A DNA stretch of 64,000 bases from Prostheceraeus crozeri (GCA_907163375.1 CAJQUW010006842.1:5001-69000), one strand, 5' to 3'; counted from the first letter of the stretch, positions 36,720 to 48,475 are shown. Notes: generated by a model not told the origin, from the letters alone. Made by a program: numbers and translations.

Positions 36720-37020
36720 CTATGTGACTTAATAAAGCTCAACATATCAGAGGCATACAAAAGTCATACGAATGAGGATGAATTTGCATCGAGTCTCGTA
36801 CATAAAGCATACCAACAACTCGTATTTCAGTGTAAAACAACCAATCACCGATAGAATAGTTCGTATCGCTACATACCAATCACATACGAAAGTAAGTGAG
36901 ATTTCGTATGAAAAACATCTCCGTAAACATACGAGAATCTCGCATCACATGTTAGTTTCAAATTGTATGTGATTTTAGTATATGTGTGTATGTAAATTTC
37001 GTATCCAGCGATTTACAGTG
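35937..37020. mobile_element. TA-flanked non-autonomous DNA element, 1,084 bp
   Basis: Ends are CACTGTTAATCGCT at the left and, on the other strand, CACTGTAAATCGCT at the right. TA flanks both sides (35935-35936 and 37021-37022). CATACGAA and related words recur near both ends; ATACCAATCACATACGAA occurs at about 35957 and 36871 in the same orientation. The interior holds TA microsatellites. TA targets point to the Tc1/mariner or ISL2EU group; no transposase is encoded. Removing it restores one TA and an open frame in the surrounding Penelope-like element. Confidence 0.85.
36674..36717. repeat. TA dinucleotide microsatellite
   Basis: About 22 TA units, with a shorter run at 36607-36621, inside the TA-flanked element. 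Confidence 0.95.
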
Positions 37021-37022
37021 TA

Positions 37023-37459
37023 CAAAGATCAAATCCGTTTGAGAAAAAGAAGTGCACAGACGAATACCTAGTATGCAAAAGTAATGGCAAAGGAAAATGT
37101 GATACACAGGGAATAACTTACGAAATTGAATGTGAAGAATGCAAAGGGGTCTATATCGGAGAAACAGCAAGAAATGCGAAAATCAAAAGAAAAGAATATA
37201 TAAAGCAAACGAGGGAAAAGAAGGATACATCAGGTTATGGAGACATTGCAAAGAACATCATGACAACATAAAACAAGAATTTTCAATGAATATAATAAGT
37301 GTACATCATAATAACACAATGGAACGTCAAAATAACGGAATCATCAATATCAAAAGCAGTATACAACAAAAAAGGATCGTCATTAACAACAAAACAGAGT
37401 GGAACCAACCTTACATGCTAACAGTGGCTATACAGAAGAACGAGAGAGATATAGAATAA
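37023..37459 (+). pseudogene. Penelope-like GIY-YIG endonuclease end
   Basis: Resumes in frame after the insertion with QRSNPFEKKKCTDEYLVCKS, then ITYEIECEECKGVYIGETAR, which has the CxxC, the YIG and the Arg of the GIY-YIG nuclease. After a frame change near 37230 the remainder reads LWRHCKEHHDNIKQEF to the stop at about 37459. The paired cysteines upstream (KKCTDEYLVC) match the zinc-binding connector seen in this group. Confidence 0.83.
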
Positions 37460-37462
37460 ATT

Positions 37463-38172
37463 ATTGTGAACTATGAGACTATTGAATACTGAAATATACT
37501 ATATGTGGATATTTTCTGGATATCGATAATGACAATGATAGTAAATAATTTTTGTAAATGTTTGCTTAGGATTTCCTTCTATTTCATTTGATAAGGCCAG
37601 ACCGGCGAAATATATTTCGATACATTTTATTAATTAATTTTTTTGTGCGCAGAAAGACTAGAATAATGAAAAACAATATTATTTCATTAATTTCAAAAAT
37701 AATTATATCGAAGTCTTTCTTTACAAGATTCATTGAAATTACTAAAAATATCCACTTCTATCGGACATAAATGCAAAATTCCTCGGACACTAACGTGTCT
37801 TCGGAATCCATGCATTTATGTCCTCTAAAAGTGGATACTATTCCTATATTAGCATAGCAAACTTATATTACATTTGGTTCACTGAAATTGCATTATCAAT
37901 CTAATAAGATATCCATATTCCGTTTAAAATCATTGCATAATGCAGTAAGGAAATGTTCACAATCTTAATTGCTCTTGTACTGTGGAAATCACTGGAAAAT
38001 TGCTTGATCGGAAATGAGACTGCTCCCAGATTTTCAAGGCTTCAGAAAGTTTCAGAAGCTCCATGACTAAAGTGTATCTTCTTTTTCCAATTATTTTTTG
38101 TGATCAACTATTTGTCTATTAAAAAAGATGAACCTTCTTGCTTGTACACTTATGATCAAATAAGAGCTTCAT
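37463..38172. other. No gene; contains a hairpin
   Basis: AT-rich sequence with the inverted repeat at 37749-37837 (separate entry). Nothing else recognised. Confidence 0.5.
37749..37837. repeat. Fold-back hairpin, 89 bp
   Basis: Arms 37749-37775 and 37811-37837 are inverted repeats: TATCCACTT...GGACATAAATGCA against TGCATTTATGTCC...AAGTGGATA, with a few mismatches in the middle. An inner pairing TTCCTCGGACAC with GTGTCTTCGGAA extends the stem. Confidence 0.7.
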
Positions 38173-38223
38173 GAATGAATGAATGAATAGTCATATATTT
38201 CATCAATGATAATCAAAAATACA

Positions 38224-40285
38224 TCAAAAGTGGAGCAACATTACAAGTGAAATAATAAAAGAAGTCATAAAGTCACAAAACGGTTTAAAAATTGCGTGGC
38301 GGCCATAACAAGAAAGCAGTTTTTTTTCCGTCTTACTGTGTTTACATAACGGGATTGACAGTCTACCATTTCTAAAATACATCAGTGCTCTTAAGGGATG
38401 TTCAGGATTGTGTACTTCATTTATCAATTTCATATAAGCAGATTTACGTTTTCCAAAAAACGTGTTCTTAAATTCACAATTACATTCGGATTTACATATA
38501 ACTCGCTTTGAACGTTTGAAAACACGCTTTACAGTTGACGTGATCTGTGCATTGATACTACCGAAAAGGGTTATACAATATAGCAAAATGCTTTCAATCA
38601 TAGCACTATATACCATCCACAGATCGTCGTGGCTTAAAGAATTTCTCAAAACTTTTAAAAGGTGCATACGTTGAGAACATTTTCTTTCAATAGCTTCAAA
38701 ATGAGGATTCCATGACAGTTTATTGCTCCAAACAATACCTAAGATGTTAATGACATGTAAGACTTGAAATGGAAGTCTATCCAGCATACATTCGACAGCT
38801 TTGTTCTTCTTGGTAAAAATCACTATTTTATTTTTCTACTCATTTATACGCAATAAGTTTGAAGAAGACCATTGCTGTATGTGTATCGACCTCTTTCTCA
38901 CAGTCAGTAAAAATTCTTCTAATTGATTGTCAGAAAGAGGAAATAGTTTTCATAAATATCATCAGCGTACTGAACAAATTTTTGTGGAACAAAAATTTCG
39001 GCTTCAAATCATAGCAATAAAGAAGAAACAAAAATGGGACCCAATAGAGAACTTTGTGGAGCCTCACTTGTTACACAGGCTTACCTCACTTAGTGCATAC
39101 TTTACAAAACGAACTCTTTGAAAACGATCATTTAAATATCTTAGTCAACGCATCACAATAAAACCGGTGGGAAAGTTGAGCATTTTAAATTTGTCAATCA
39201 ATATGCTGTGAGATAATTCGTATCGAACGTCTTCGAAAAAATCAACAAAATTGACTAACATACATCCATCAAAGGCAGGCACGTTTCCAGGCACGATGTC
39301 ACTATGGTCATGAATAGAAATAAGTGCACACCCCCAGTCAGACAAAGGTTTGTAACTAAACTGATGTGATGGGATACTTCGAGAGAATTGTCGATTTAAT
39401 ATATTTCAAAACATGCATTTCAAGTACTTTACTTGCACACTTAAGACTGTGATTGGCCTCAATCATTTAAGTTAGAAAGCAGGACGACTTTGGAACAGGG
39501 GATACAGCACATGATTTGAGAATTCGAGGAACATAGCGTCGAATAGTAGAGAGGTAAGATTGATATGACATAAAGGTTTTCGCAAATGTAGGGCGCAGAC
39601 TAACTGGTTAGCGGCCCTTGACTGGAATACCATTCAGAACCACTTGATTTATTCACGACGAAGTTATCAAGCACAGAAAATATTTCGCAAGGTTCGGATA
39701 ATGGACACCAATCATGTGAATCAACTGTGTCACTGATAGATGAGTAAGGGTTGAAAGGTCTCTGCGAAAACGCTATTAATTTTGTTGGTAGCACTTTCAA
39801 TACCCGGGAGGAAACTGTGGATAAAAGATGATCAAGGGCACTACCCGCATGATTTCCCTCGAGCTTCATGACACAACAGTCCACATATTTCTTGGGACAG
39901 ACGTGATTTTCTTCACCCAGTTTACTTTGGACTCTCGTAATTTCCTCTTCCAACCTTTTGCTTGAAAATATGGTACTATATTGAAATCTTTCTCGCGATA
40001 TGCTGCCCATCTGCGTTGATCAACTTCTTTCAAATAAGGATTCATCCAAGGCTTGTCCCTTTCTCTCATGAGAACAGAATGCCAAAGAATAGCGGCAAAA
40101 CATGTGCCAAAAATAGAAAAGAACAGTTCAATCTTGGTATCTAAATCATCTATCGAAGTACATGTTGGATGAGAAAGAGGCTGAATTGAGTCTTTCAAGA
40201 AATCGGTGAATATGAGTAGCACTACTCAATCCAAACCCCCCCCCCAACCATCGACGCTTCCTAAACAGTTTGGTTTATTGTAGAC
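38224..40285 (-). pseudogene. LINE reverse transcriptase, decayed
   Basis: Right to left: a connector segment ERDKPWMNPYLKEVDQRR (about 40050) typical of the endonuclease-polymerase linker; a motif A-like segment NFVDFFEDVRYELSHSIL (about 39260-39210) where the catalytic Asp region lies; APQSSLLGPIFVSSLL (about 39060) in the place of the PQGSxLGP motif; and YADD at 38958-38969. The thumb-like end ILGIVWSNKLSWNPHFEAIE to the C-terminus occupies 38740-38224. Several stops and frame changes separate these pieces, but the C-terminal 200 codons are still open. Confidence 0.85.
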
Positions 40286-40291
40286 AGTATA

Positions 40292-41699
40292 CTATCCTGG
40301 TCATAAAGTTAGCATATTTTGCGCGATTAAGTGAATTTTGTCGAGTCAACGTAAAACGCCCCACATAATTGCAATATCTTTGTTAGCATGCTACTGCCGC
40401 GTGAACACTAATGAATAGGCACAATTGCTATCCAATGAGATTCGAATGCTCGCCGTGACTCAAATTTATTAGCTCTCTGACAATCAGTACAGCACTCATT
40501 TCGCTATGGGAAAAGCTCGCAACATCACGAGTGAAAGCGTCGCTCAGATCGTCATCCTGCGACAAGAAGGTCTGACACAATGTGAAATAGCCCGGAAACT
40601 GAAGCTGAATCAATCGATTGTATCAAGAGCTGTCAAACGCTACAAGGAGACGGGTTCTTTCTGCTACAAGAAGTCACCTGGAGCCCCACGCTGCACCAGT
40701 CATCAAACTGACAGGATGATGCGGCGAATGGTCGTTGCATCTCCGATATGCAGTTCTTCGGAAATCCAGGCGATGCTACCACCTGATACGTCTGTCAGTA
40801 CCAGAACTATTCGTCGACGTCTTCAGCTCCACTTCAAACTGCGTGCGTATCATCCGGCAACCAAACCGCGGCTTTCAACAAAGAACGTCAAAGACAGGCT
40901 TGCGTTTGCTCTGAAATATAGAAATTGGACTACAGAGCAATGGATGGCAACGATGTTCTCGGATGAGACTATTGTGAAGCAATTCTATGCTTTTTGCAGC
41001 CACGTTCGTCGGCCCAAAGGTGAACGCCATAACCAGCGGTACGTTCTTCCTAGAATGAAGCATTCGCCTTCTGTAATGATCTGGGGTGCCATCACTGGCC
41101 AAGGGAGAGCTGGTCTATGGTTCGTGCCAGAGAGTTCCGCACTCAATTCGGAAGCATATCTTGCAATCTTGAATGAGAAAGTTCCGAATTTCATGACCAT
41201 TCACAATTGCTCCCATTACTAACACGATGGTGCTCCCTGCCACTCTTCCCGGAAGGTTTAAGATTGGCTTTCGGAGCAACGGATTCAGGTCATCCATCCG
41301 TGGCCAGGGAACTCCCCTGACCTTAATCCGATCGAGAATTGTTGGGCTGTCATGAAGAAGAAACCGACCTCGCGAGAGGACCTTTTGGAAAAGATCAAGA
41401 GAGTGTGGTGCTCTGATATTTCCCCTGAGTACTGCGCACAACTGATTAAGTCAATGCCTGACAGGATTGCGGCTGTCATTAAAGCAAAAGGCGGACTCAC
41501 AAAATATTGATTTTCGTCCTCATTATAGTAATCATTTGGAATCTTGTAGTTTTTTGGTCGATAAATCTTTTTGGATTGTTATTTGAGGGACCTACCGGGT
41601 ACTTTAACTCGATTGAAAACAACAACACGCGTTTTTAAGCGCCATTTGCATGCACCTTTATGAATTTTTCATATTATGCTAACTTTATGACCAGGATAG
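40292..41699 (+). mobile_element. Tc1/mariner element, DD35E, 1,408 bp, nearly intact
   Basis: Perfect terminal inverted repeats of at least 25 bp starting CTATCCTGGTCATAAAG, flanked by TA on both sides (40290-40291 and 41700-41701). It carries one transposase gene spanning almost its whole length. It lies inside the minus-strand LINE, interrupting the end of its endonuclease region. The near-perfect ends and only two stops in the gene suggest a fairly recent insertion. Confidence 0.95.
40506..41510 (+). pseudogene. Tc1/mariner transposase, two in-frame stops
   Basis: A 334-codon transposase reading in one frame from MGKARNITSESVAQIV to KAKGGLTKY, interrupted by TAA at 41220-41222 and TAA at 41259-41261. 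Residues 1-55 form the first helix-turn-helix (TQCEIARKLKLNQSIVSRAV), and residues 60-125 form the second (TRTIRRRLQ). Catalytic residues are D153 (MFSDET), D241 (HDGAPCH) and E277 (NPIENCW), with 35 residues between the last two. Length is normal for Tc1 transposases. The product would be made only as a fragment without the last two catalytic residues, so this copy cannot move by itself. The start has a purine-free but acceptable context and the preceding 215 bp are non-coding. Confidence 0.95.
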
Positions 41700-41701
41700 T
41701 A

Positions 41702-42342
41702 GGGATTGAGAAAAATTTGAGCATGTGACCCTTTACGTCGAGATGAAAGAGGTGCGCCGATATCAGTGAAATCATACATATCATTTATAGATTTGCTAAC
41801 AAGACATTTGTCATTACAGGATTGACCTCGTGCTGGTAAATTCTCTTTATCATTCAAATCAAGACTTCTGCAAAGTAGGTCAGTGTCCAAGTCATTAAAA
41901 TCACCACCTATGATCAAATGTACATCACAAAACTGCTTGTGTAACTATCTAGTGAATCTACTCGTATAAGGAAATCGAGTATTTCACATTTATGAAGAGA
42001 ATTCAAATTCGGAGGATAATACAAAGCACATAATAAATAAAGTTGATTATCAAACTTAAAAGATGCAGCAATTGATTCGCATGAGATGGGAGGCAGACAA
42101 TTTTGAACCTGACAGGGGCCTAGACTGGAATGAATCCAAACAACAACTCCACCTCCTAAACGATTTTTCCTGTCACATCTGAATATGGTATATCCCTTGA
42201 TTTGAAACATCGAGCAGTCATGCGTGTCATTTAACCAAGATTCGGTAATTATTATAATGTCGGGATTCAAGGCAACACAAGTGACTCTCAAATCATCAAG
42301 TTTACCAACTGCAGCTATAGAACGAGCATTAGTCATATACAC
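41702..42342 (-). pseudogene. LINE AP-like endonuclease
   Basis: Minus-strand endonuclease/exonuclease/phosphatase domain: NARSIAAVGKLDDLR at the start, NPDIIIITESWLND with the catalytic Glu, IKGYTIFRCDRKNRLGGGV, LYLLCALYYPP, and after a frame change IIGGDFNDLDTDLL with the Asp-x-Asn pair. In LINEs this domain nicks the target for reverse transcription. The final Ser-Asp-His segment is not clear. The Tc1 element interrupts the sequence just after HAQIFLNPY. Confidence 0.85.
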
Positions 42343-42499
42343 CTTTGGAACAGTATTCTTTTGTCAAAAGCCCCGATTTGTATTGGAAGCACGTGGAAAC
42401 ACTTTTTTATTCTTTATAATGACGTTCTCACCAAGACCACGACGATAATTGAGTTCATTTCTTAACTTATTATCTTCTTCCAATTCTCTAGGAGTCATA

Positions 42500-43176
42500 T
42501 ATATAGTTTCAGATCAACTTTCTTGAAGATTAGATTTCCGTCATTGTTCACTCTTGATAATTTAGGTGCAGACTTCATGACTCATATTTTTGTATCATAA
42601 CTGGAGAAAATAACTTTAAAAGGCCGAGGTCTCGACCCTTTGGCACCTATGCGGAAGAAACGGCGGAATTGATAATCACTAGAAGCACCATTTTCACTCA
42701 AAGATGATGTCTAGATTCCTCTTATCGAAGTCCTTCTGCTCAGGTCCATCTGTCTGGCATTCCGGAATACCAAAGAACAGTACATTACTTTTACGAAGCT
42801 CTCGGTCTTGTAGCTCATTTATGATGTCATCTTGCACATTGAGTTGAATGCTGTCAATTCTCGCGTTGATGGAGTCAATCTTAGCATTCAAATTCTCTTC
42901 GGCCTCACCAATAAGCACCTTACTTTCCTTGAGAAGGTCACTCTTGATTTCACTTACAGCATCTACAACAGCTGTTTTCACCTCACAAGGATCTAAAGTG
43001 CGGGACAAGTCAATGTTCTCAAGGGCTGTCATAGCATCTTTTAAAGCAGAACGTAACTGTGGCTTTGTCATTTTGTTTAGTTGTGAGAAAGACATCTTCC
43101 TAACCTCATCAAAAGTAACCTTTTCAATGTTTGGAGAATTTGTTGCGCTTGATGATAGCGATGCGTTGCGTGGCAT
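42500..43176 (-). pseudogene. LINE ORF1 RNA-binding protein
   Basis: Starts MPRNASLSSSATNSPNIEK at 43176. Residues about 70-130 have coiled-coil character (LLKESKVLIGEAEENLNAKI), then LQDRELRKSNVLFFGIPE, the start of the RRM-like domain of ORF1 proteins. After a frame break the C-terminal domain is recognisable as FRRFFRIGAKGSRPRPFKVI around 42660-42600. In LINEs this protein coats the element RNA. Confidence 0.75.
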
Positions 43177-43200
43177 GATCAACAATGAGATGCTGAGTTG

Positions 43201-45344
43201 AAAAAGAATGAATTGAATTATCGCGTCTTCCATTTGCTGAAAAACTATTGAGCCTACAACATGCAAAGCTCGATAGCTTTTCTTTAAGATCAGAATGTTC
43301 ATTCCAAAACGCATTTCATTTTTTCAATAGACTCAAAATGCTTCTACCGTTCCACAACATTGATTCCATCTCGTGCTTAGAAAACGAAATTATTGAGCAC
43401 TAGCAGCTTCGGCAGAAAAACCGATTGAAGCATTAAAATGAAAGTAATAGTTTTAGGTATTTTTGGTAACAACAGAAGACTGTTTAAAAATTTGTAGCTT
43501 TCCTGTTGAAAGATTTTGCACCAAAGAATTGGTTGTTTTGATTTAATTGCTTTGCCACTAGACCTAATGTCTTCATTAAAAGTGAATTGCATTGTTGTTG
43601 TGTTTTGTTCATATACGCATGAAAAGTGCATCATCAAAGCAATCAAGAAATATATAATATATATAAATTTTATTATATATTATATATAAAAATATAATTA
43701 ATTTCCCCTACGTGCCTTAGAAAATTTGCAATCTACAAATTATGGATACATTTGATTACCATTTTAATTGCCAATACACGCGTAATGCTGCTAACTGCAG
43801 TAAATCTCATGAATATTTCTAGGTTCCTCGGCTATCCGTTTTTACTATTAGTACCGTAGCATTTATCAAGAACAGTGACCTGTTTCTGAATAAACGGTTA
43901 ATGAGCAATTCACCTTCCTTCTAATGCAGCTGATTAAGTGATTTCTTGCAATTTTCTGCTATTTAATCTTAGCTGCACGAGACTCGTGCTTGCTTAAAAT
44001 GGCTGCAGATAATTGAAGGGGTCGAACGTATAAGGAGATAGACCACATTTTTTCAAAAACAGATATTTCACCCCATTTTGTGATAGATCTGGATGCTTCT
44101 TTTGACTGTGTTAAACGATGATTGGAGGTTTTCTTATATGGTTTCCACAAAGTGCATAAGGGGATAAGCCACTGTATGTACTTGATGGTGCAAGGTCCGA
44201 AGCAGAAAATGGACAATCATGTCGTTGTGCAATGGTCGGGTGCAAAAGCATTACTGATATCTTCCTTGTACCAGGCCACACACTCATTTATATGATCGAG
44301 ACTTCAGGCACAAGGAAGAATCAAGCTGAAAAAGAGAACATGTTTATTGTACACTCTCCGGAATGAGCCGCAAGGATCTATTTCGTCAATATGTTTCAAG
44401 AACAGATGATGACACAAGATTTCATTAAAATTTCCGATCATTCAATGAAGCTAGCAATGAAAACATGGGGATTTCAAAGCTCATGTTTTCCGATATGACG
44501 ATAAAAATCAGAGAAAGGTGTTGTTGCCTGAGGTCTCCAAAGATGTTGCTTCAAATTCGCAATGTGGACTAAGAGCGACTGGAACCGGGCCGCTTTTTCC
44601 GGGCCTGGAAGAATTTTGTATCTTGGCCCGGGTGAGAAATTTCATCGTTTTGCGCACCTTACCATCTTTACTGAAGATATCAATTACATTAGTTGAGTGC
44701 TATCGCCTTGAGAATCATTCTAAAAATCTAAATGTTGATGCTTTAAATAATGAATAATGCTTATCATGATCGAATGCTTTAGGTCCTATGCACCATCTGT
44801 AAGCAAATTGATAGCTGTTGAACATTAAGATGAACTTTCAAACATTGAACAGTGAATTTTCATTTGTTTTAAGTAGACTTTCTCATTTTACCTGCCAATA
44901 GTGCAGGTTTGTTATGGAACTTTGACGAAATATAATATAACAATACAATATATAAATTATCAAAAGATAATTTGACGAAATGCACCATCTATTTTGAAAT
45001 CTCTTTGTGTATTTCTGCCTTTAGAAAGTCATGCGGAAAGAAAAGTCAATGCAAGCTTAATATATTAGAGATAAGCTGATTGACAAGTGACTTTGCTTCA
45101 AATATAACAAACGTTGAAGATACTTAGCTTCTATAGCTAAACAGTGCTGTTCAGCAGAGAATTTGAAACGCGGACCCGGGCCGGTTCAACTCTGGTTTGA
45201 ACCAAGGTCACCTTTCATAGTAACAAGGCCAACTTAAAATGTAAAATGATTGATCATCCTATTGCAAAGAACATGCCAGAATTGTGTATGTCCTACCATG
45301 CTGTGAAGTTCACTTTAAAGCGTCAGTTTGAGATCTAAAAGGTA
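43201..45344. other. No recognisable gene
   Basis: Contains an AT microsatellite-like stretch at 43650-43700 and GC-rich CCCGGGCC words near 44580-44640 and 45175-45190 that I could not pair as element ends. The minus-strand frame 43959-44216 has no recognisable domain. Confidence 0.45.
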
Positions 45345-47604
45345 CCGTAAAATAGGCAAATTCCAGCCACTTTTTTGGCTTCTTTTTGAATTTTCTGCTA
45401 TATATTTCATATAGAGTACGAGTTATACCTTCATGAACTGCAATTTTGGCTTTCTGAAGACAATCAAAATGAAAAATAGCTTGAACAATGAAATACGTGT
45501 ATTTAAGAACAACTTAGATACGGGTACTTCGAAAAACGAAATATGGGTAACCTCAGCCACCAACAGAAATTTTAGCAAAACGAACTGTTAGTAACTAAAA
45601 CAACAATTCAACACGCAATACAAAGTCAACAACAGCTAATTGCAGTTAGAGCACACAAAAAATACATCACTCGTTTCATTATTACAGGCTCCGCAGGTCC
45701 ATATTCTGCAAGACGTGCATTGGACCCAGTCTGGTCCATTATATCCGGCAAACGAAATTTTACACAATCCACATTCGTCATCCTCACTGCAAGTTGAGCT
45801 GTCTTCATCCCGTCCGCATGCGTTGAATCCACATTTGACGTTGAGGCGACACTGTGAGACGGGAGAATCGGTCGGCCAGCCGTCACCTTTGCCCCACGGG
45901 GTCTTCGTTGATTGGAAGTTTGACCGCGCATTTCTCGCAGCATCCTAATAAGGCTGGAATCCAGGTCACGTCTGATGGCTTCTTCGCCGTGGGTCTCGGA
46001 CCTTATCAGGCGGCTCAGTGGAGCGTCTCGATTAATGGGGGAAAAGCCACACGCTCTGAATCCACTTATCAGATTCTGCTTGGAGGGACTCTCCACCATC
46101 TTCCACAACTGGAACAACATGACTCCGAACGACTGCTTCGGAATAGGCCCAGTTGCCCTGGACTCCCGACGGAAGTTCTATAGGATGATCCTCCACTTGG
46201 CTTTCACAGTTCTGAACACAGCGACGTCAAGAGGTTGCAGAAGGTGGGTAGAGTTAGGTGGAAGAGCGATGAATTTGATGTTGTATGCAGCAGCCATTTC
46301 GATCAATTCAACAGAGAAATGCGCTGCTAAATTATCACCGATCACGAACTTTTCTCCGTGAAGATCCCTAACTGCAGGGATTAGAGTGTCACGAAACCAG
46401 GCTGCGAAAGAGTAGTCTTTATCAAACCATCCACTTTTCGAACAGTTGAACACAGTTCCACGTGGTGCACCTTGCGTCCAAATCTCGTAAACACTTGCGA
46501 TTTGTAGATGACGTAGGGCGGAAGAAGCTTTCCGTCAGCGGAACCGCAAAACATCAGGGAGATATTGGTCTTTGAATGTTCCTGAACGATTTCGATGCGA
46601 CGTGTTCTCCGCTTTGCAATCACTTTTTGAGAACCAGGATTATCTGACAGTGCGGTCTCGTCGTAGTTGAAGACATGAGAAGGAGAAGCTTCTGATAATC
46701 CACATTGCGACAGTTCATCGAAGAAAGCGTTCACCGTTTCTGGTCGAAGTGATGACCTGCTGCGTTTGATATTGCATCCCTGACGAAGAACCAGATTGTG
46801 TCTGGTCATAAAAGAGTTCACCCAGTCACTTCCTGGTCGATTATTTGTGAATAGCTCAACTTCACGACCTTTGGATGCTAGATATCGACAGACGAGGTCT
46901 TGAAGAAGTTGTTTAGTCAGACCGAATCCCCACTTGGTAATAGTCTGAATTGTTCGAGCGATGACTTGTTCTTCAGTTTGCGAAAGTTCTGTGGGTCTGC
47001 CAGGTCCCGCAACTATCTCATTCTTCTATGATGCCTTGATATGACGCTGTAGTGTTTCGCGATTGACATGATAAGCATCGGCAGCTTTTCTTTGTGACAT
47101 TCGGTTTTCACGAACAGCGCTGACAGCTAACTGCATATCGTCATCCCTGTAGCTCTTGACGGTTTTCTTCGTGGCCATCACTAACAGCAATCACACATTC
47201 GAATGTCACAAGAAAGAAAATTCATTCAGAAAATACGGAATCAAATTCGTTGATCGTCGTGACAGAGATCATGCGCAGGTGCAGGTGAGGACGCAAATCG
47301 ATAAGACACGCGGCTGTGTGCGACATAGATATCTGATTCATCGCTTCATCGCTGGCAGCACAGTCGAATTAGCAACAATGGGTAATGTCAGCCACCAACG
47401 ATATTTACGATTTTTTTTCATCTTACGAATTACAAGCTCCGAAAGCAACTGTAACTAATCCAATTGTTCTGAAATGTCAAAAATGAAATCAGCAAAGAGT
47501 GTGAGCATCAGTCTTTAGGTAACTGTGAATGAAAAGAGTTTTTTGCACTTTTTTGATAAGTGGCTGACATTACCCCTGGTGGCTGACATTTGCCAGTTTT
47601 ACGG
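45345..47604 (-). mobile_element. pogo-like (Tigger group) DNA transposon, 2,260 bp
   Basis: Ends are CCGTAAAATAGGCAAATTCC at the left and, on the other strand, CCGTAAAACTGGCAAATGTC at the right (about five mismatches over the first 26 bp), with TA on both sides (45343-45344 and 47605-47606). CAGCCACCAAC occurs just inside both ends (45550 and 47388 regions) as a subterminal repeat. It carries a full-length but broken transposase on the minus strand. Confidence 0.92.
45626..47178 (-). pseudogene. pogo-like transposase, three breaks
   Basis: Starts MATKKTVKSYRDDD at 47178 with a Pipsqueak/CENP-B type helix-turn-helix (MSQRKAADAYHVNRETLQRH, about residues 28-47), followed by a second DNA-binding region (GRPTELSQTEEQVIART, GFGLTKQLLQDLV, NNRPGSDWVNSFMTRHNLVL). 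The DDE core has FNYDETAL (first Asp, about 46695), VIGDNLAAHFS (second Asp, about 46340) and NSTHLLQPLD (third Asp, about 46230), with 35 residues between the last two (DD35D). A Ser/Arg-rich tail follows to 45626. Breaks are an in-frame TAG at 47026-47028, a frame change near 46465 and a TAG at 46178-46180. Length of about 515 codons is normal for the family. Confidence 0.93.
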
Positions 47605-48204
47605 TACCTTATTTGAACCTCCTGAGACGTTGCACTGCTTTTTATTAACAGGATATCGACAAAATGTCACAAATTTGTGTTTGCAGGATCGCTTCTTGTC
47701 TCATTGTACCCACTATGACATGCAGAAACGCAGCAAAGCCGTCATTTCTCACCACTCACTACATTAGACGGAAGCGACCCGAGTGAGTATTTTGCTGCAG
47801 GAACTATGAACAACTATGTTGACCGAATGAACCGTTGACCGTCAGTTGTTCTCACAGTCATTGCTCGTCAACAATGTACACTCTGTCTCACCTAGGAAGA
47901 GACAAATAGTCTATTAGTATATCGAAGTGCACGGCGTCATTAACACCTGTATGCTGACTCACTGAATATATTGACATTGATCTTTGTGTATGTTCTTCCG
48001 ATAAAGGTTATAGTATTGTGATCCTTAACACGAATGATTATTGTAGTAAAATGAAAGCTATTCTTAGTGATGAATCTAAATTTAAAACACTTCCAGCTAC
48101 GAATAATATCAAAAAACATTCAACTGTCATGGATGAAGACGACTACATGTATTTGAACAAATAGTGTCAAACATAAGTCAAGTACTTAGCTACATCTTTT
48201 TCAG

Positions 48205-48371
48205 TCGAGGTGGATCAGTGGTGCCAGAAGCGAAATATACAAGGAAGTTGTGACGAAATGAGGATGAAGACACCAAGGAGAACTGACATTGTGCAAAAGT
48301 GTTCACAAAAATGTAGAGATGCGAAAAAAACTAAAGAAAAAAAACAAATTGGCAATGAACACTTCATTTAA
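48205..48371 (+). CDS. Possible 3'-terminal exon, unrecognised
   Basis: A polypyrimidine-type acceptor (ATCTTTTTCAG) precedes an open frame of about 55 codons that ends in a stop. It contains VEVDQWCQKRNIQGSC, TDIVQKCSQKCRDAKK and ends GNEHFI. It is Cys- and Lys-rich and I recognise no domain. No upstream exon could be matched, so this is a weak call based on the splice site and frame only. Confidence 0.15.
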
Positions 48372-48475
48372 TTATGATGCTTTTGATTATAGTCATTGAT
48401 ATTTGTTCCTTAAGATATTGCAGAATCAGGCCTCTGCATGCTTAATTGAGCGATGTAAGTTTTTATCTTACAGAT

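Larger units (their letters stand above)
34078..37462 (+). mobile_element. Penelope-like element, polymerase plus GIY-YIG, split by an insertion
   Basis: About 2.3 kb of element sequence interrupted by a 1,084-bp DNA element at 35937-37020. It has N-terminal, polymerase, connector and GIY-YIG parts in order on the plus strand and is broken by several frame changes. No terminal repeats were identified. Confidence 0.82.
38173..43200 (-). mobile_element. CR1/L2-like LINE, minus strand, split by a Tc1 element
   Basis: A two-ORF non-LTR retrotransposon reading right to left: ORF1 (43176 to about 42500), endonuclease (42342 to about 41702), Tc1 insertion (40292-41699), then the connector and reverse transcriptase down to 38224. 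Its 3' end on the minus strand is an ATTC tetramer run (38173-38192), the kind of short-repeat tail found in CR1/L2-like LINEs. Net LINE length is about 3.6 kb, so there are internal losses. Clade assignment is an inference from the tail and domain style. Confidence 0.82.

Noticed and set aside
44570-45200. CCCGGGCC-rich segments at both ends, considered as hAT ends (GGTTCAACTCTG)
   Set aside because: The two ends are not true inverted repeats and no 8-bp flanking duplication could be found.
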